A DNA stretch of 64,000 bases from Pseudomonas iranensis (lineage in GTDB: Bacteria > Pseudomonadota > Gammaproteobacteria > Pseudomonadales > Pseudomonadaceae). The position numbers and the translations under genes were made by a program. Position 1 is the stretch's first letter. Each line of letters opens with the position of its first letter. Under the pieces are notes generated by a model that saw nothing but the letters and a program-made list of their open reading frames with translations, was not told the DNA's origin and searched no databases. The stretch is taken from assembly GCF_014268585.2 (NCBI RefSeq), contig NZ_CP077092.1:1-64000 (forward strand). The letters run 5' to 3'. This document shows positions 62,911-64,000 of this stretch, in pieces.

Positions 62911-64000
62911 AACGAACAGCCCCCGAACACAACCTTGAATTTCTCAGCAACTTCTTTAGTAAACTTCTCTCGCTGATCAAGTTCTTTCAGCCCAGAGTTG
63001 ATAATCCTAGTCACAGATTTAATCTTCGCATCTACATCAGGTGAACTTGCATCCGCAAGTGAACCAATACCTTTCGCCTTCCAAAACCATAGACCAGACT
63101 CTAATGCAACCCTCATATTGTCCTGTACCAGGTTCGGATTAGCATCGATATTCACACCTATCGCTACAGCACATTCACGATAGTTAGCATAGTGGGTCAA
63201 ATGAAGAAGGCCTCTCCCCCTATAGTCGTTATGAGGGTACTGATTGCTACCAAAGCTATGTTTACCATACGCTGGATCGTTTGCAATCAGATGCTGATCT
63301 ATATACTCAAGCTTCTCTTCTCTGGTTAGTGACATCCCCAGCCTTGCAAAACCATCATTAATAGCGGTTGGCGCCATTCTATATAGTTTCTCGGCTGTGT
63401 AGCTACGACGAGTGTAATTTAAACTTTCCCTAAACGCAGAAAATTGAAAAGTCTCGTGCTTACCCTGCCCCATTATATGAAATACCTGAGCACAGGTATT
63501 TACTCCATACTTAGGGAAAAGCTCGTTCGCCACCATGACAAACTCACTTACAAAAGTATCCGTTACGGAGGATGGACAAATACTCCGCATCAATGCATTT
63601 GTTAATGCTATATTACTGCCACACTTTTTGCAGACATTACTCCCGGACGATGGCATCATATTCCCAATGAGCGCGATTGGATGAAAATGCCATACAACTC
63701 CATCGCCTACCCCTTTAGATTGTATAGCTGGATCATCCCAAAATATTAAACTATCTATTCGTTCTTTTTCGTGCTTTAGAACAGATGGATAATTTTCTAG
63801 CATCGTGTCCAGCCGCGCCCATTTGGCAGAGTCCGACTTGGATTTCCACTCCGTAGGGTGATATGCAATTAGCTTTGACCAGTGATCTCTTAAATCCAGA
63901 TTCTTAAGTGCAATCGGAAAATCCTCGGGAGTAACTTTTTGATCATTATTACCAAATCGATCCAAGCCCCTATATAAGTTCTGGAAGAACTCTGGCATAT
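62907..64000 (-). CDS. GH19 glycosidase-like protein, partial at window edge
   Basis: At least 364 residues remain; the frame is open to the window end, so an ATG at 63998 is probably internal. The C-terminal about 200 residues form a GH19 (chitinase/lysozyme) domain with GQGKHETFQFSAFRESLNY (catalytic Glu about 182 of the visible part) and the GRGLLHLTHYANYRE, NPNLVQDNMRVALESGLWFW signatures. The preceding segment (WARLDTMLENYPSVLKHEKE and VVWHFHPIALIG) resembles the linker I recall in type VI secretion effectors carrying lysozyme domains. It probably cuts peptidoglycan glycan strands. Confidence 0.78.
   Translation of the reverse strand, partial: MPEFFQNLYRGLDRFGNNDQKVTPEDFPIALKNLDLRDHWSKLIAYHPTEWKSKSDSAKWARLDTMLENYPSVLKHEKERIDSLIFWDDPAIQSKGVGDGVVWHFHPIALIGNMMPSSGSNVCKKCGSNIALTNALMRSICPSSVTDTFVSEFVMVANELFPKYGVNTCAQVFHIMGQGKHETFQFSAFRESLNYTRRSYTAEKLYRMAPTAINDGFARLGMSLTREEKLEYIDQHLIANDPAYGKHSFGSNQYPHNDYRGRGLLHLTHYANYRECAVAIGVNIDANPNLVQDNMRVALESGLWFWKAKGIGSLADASSPDVDAKIKSVTRIINSGLKELDQREKFTKEVAEKFKVVFGGCSL

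Overview
The window is a piece of a Pseudomonas chromosome, most like the P. fluorescens group. The housekeeping order is the one known from pseudomonads: rep, xpt, cytochrome c5, dadX-dadA-dadR, kauB, rpmG-rpmB, radC-coaBC-dut-algC-argB, pyrE/crc, rph/yicC-gmk-rpoZ-spoT-ridA, exbBD-tonB and oxyR-recG. Crc, AlgC and the many palindromic intergenic repeats with a GAGCGAGCCTGCTCGCGA-type core are genus hallmarks. Most genes look GC-rich with short gaps. No tRNA, rRNA or CRISPR array was seen. Assignments rest on reading motifs and on remembered gene order; no database search was run.

Layout. 1-4.7 kb: DNA helicase, purine salvage and an acyl-CoA hydrolase/transferase. 4.7-7.5 kb: an AT-rich three-gene cassette of two ABC-exporter membrane halves without nucleotide-binding domains plus a separate COG3910-like ATPase, translationally coupled. 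7.5-21.3 kb: cytochrome c5, D-amino-acid catabolism (regulator, racemase, RidA-like protein, DadA, DadR), then polyamine and aldehyde oxidation genes, a MocR regulator, a phospholipase D family lipoprotein and an MFS transporter. 21.4-32.2 kb: ribosomal proteins L33 and L28, a peptide-binding protein, DNA and cofactor metabolism, AlgC, ArgB, PyrE and Crc, plus a small membrane-protein gene broken by an in-frame stop. 32.2-48.6 kb: GltS, RNA processing and nucleotide genes, SpoT, RidA, the ExbB-ExbD-TonB energy system, OxyR, RecG and an HDOD protein.

Accessory region. From about 48.6 kb the content changes. An IS1111-type IS110-family element (about 49286-50721) sits in a repeat and carries a non-coding 3' tail where a bridge (seeker) RNA is expected. 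Then comes an intact DUF6124 gene, and a minus-strand run of secreted small proteins together with an unusual enzyme pair: an alpha/beta-hydrolase fused to a PEP-synthase-like ATP-grasp and phospho-histidine protein, and a membrane-anchored TIGR01777 SDR. A second, frameshifted and truncated DUF6124 copy marks a junction near 59.48 kb. Beyond it lies an AT-rich module: a GH19 glycosidase (muramidase/chitinase-like, cut by the window edge) coupled to an SH3b-domain periplasmic protein and followed by two LprI-type (lysozyme inhibitor family) exported proteins. That arrangement reads as a peptidoglycan-targeting effector with candidate immunity genes, probably type VI secretion related.

The best candidates for something undescribed are the split ABC/ATPase cassette (5.0-7.5 kb), the hydrolase-PEP-synthase fusion with its neighbours (51.8-58.5 kb) and the GH19/SH3b/LprI module (59.5-64 kb).
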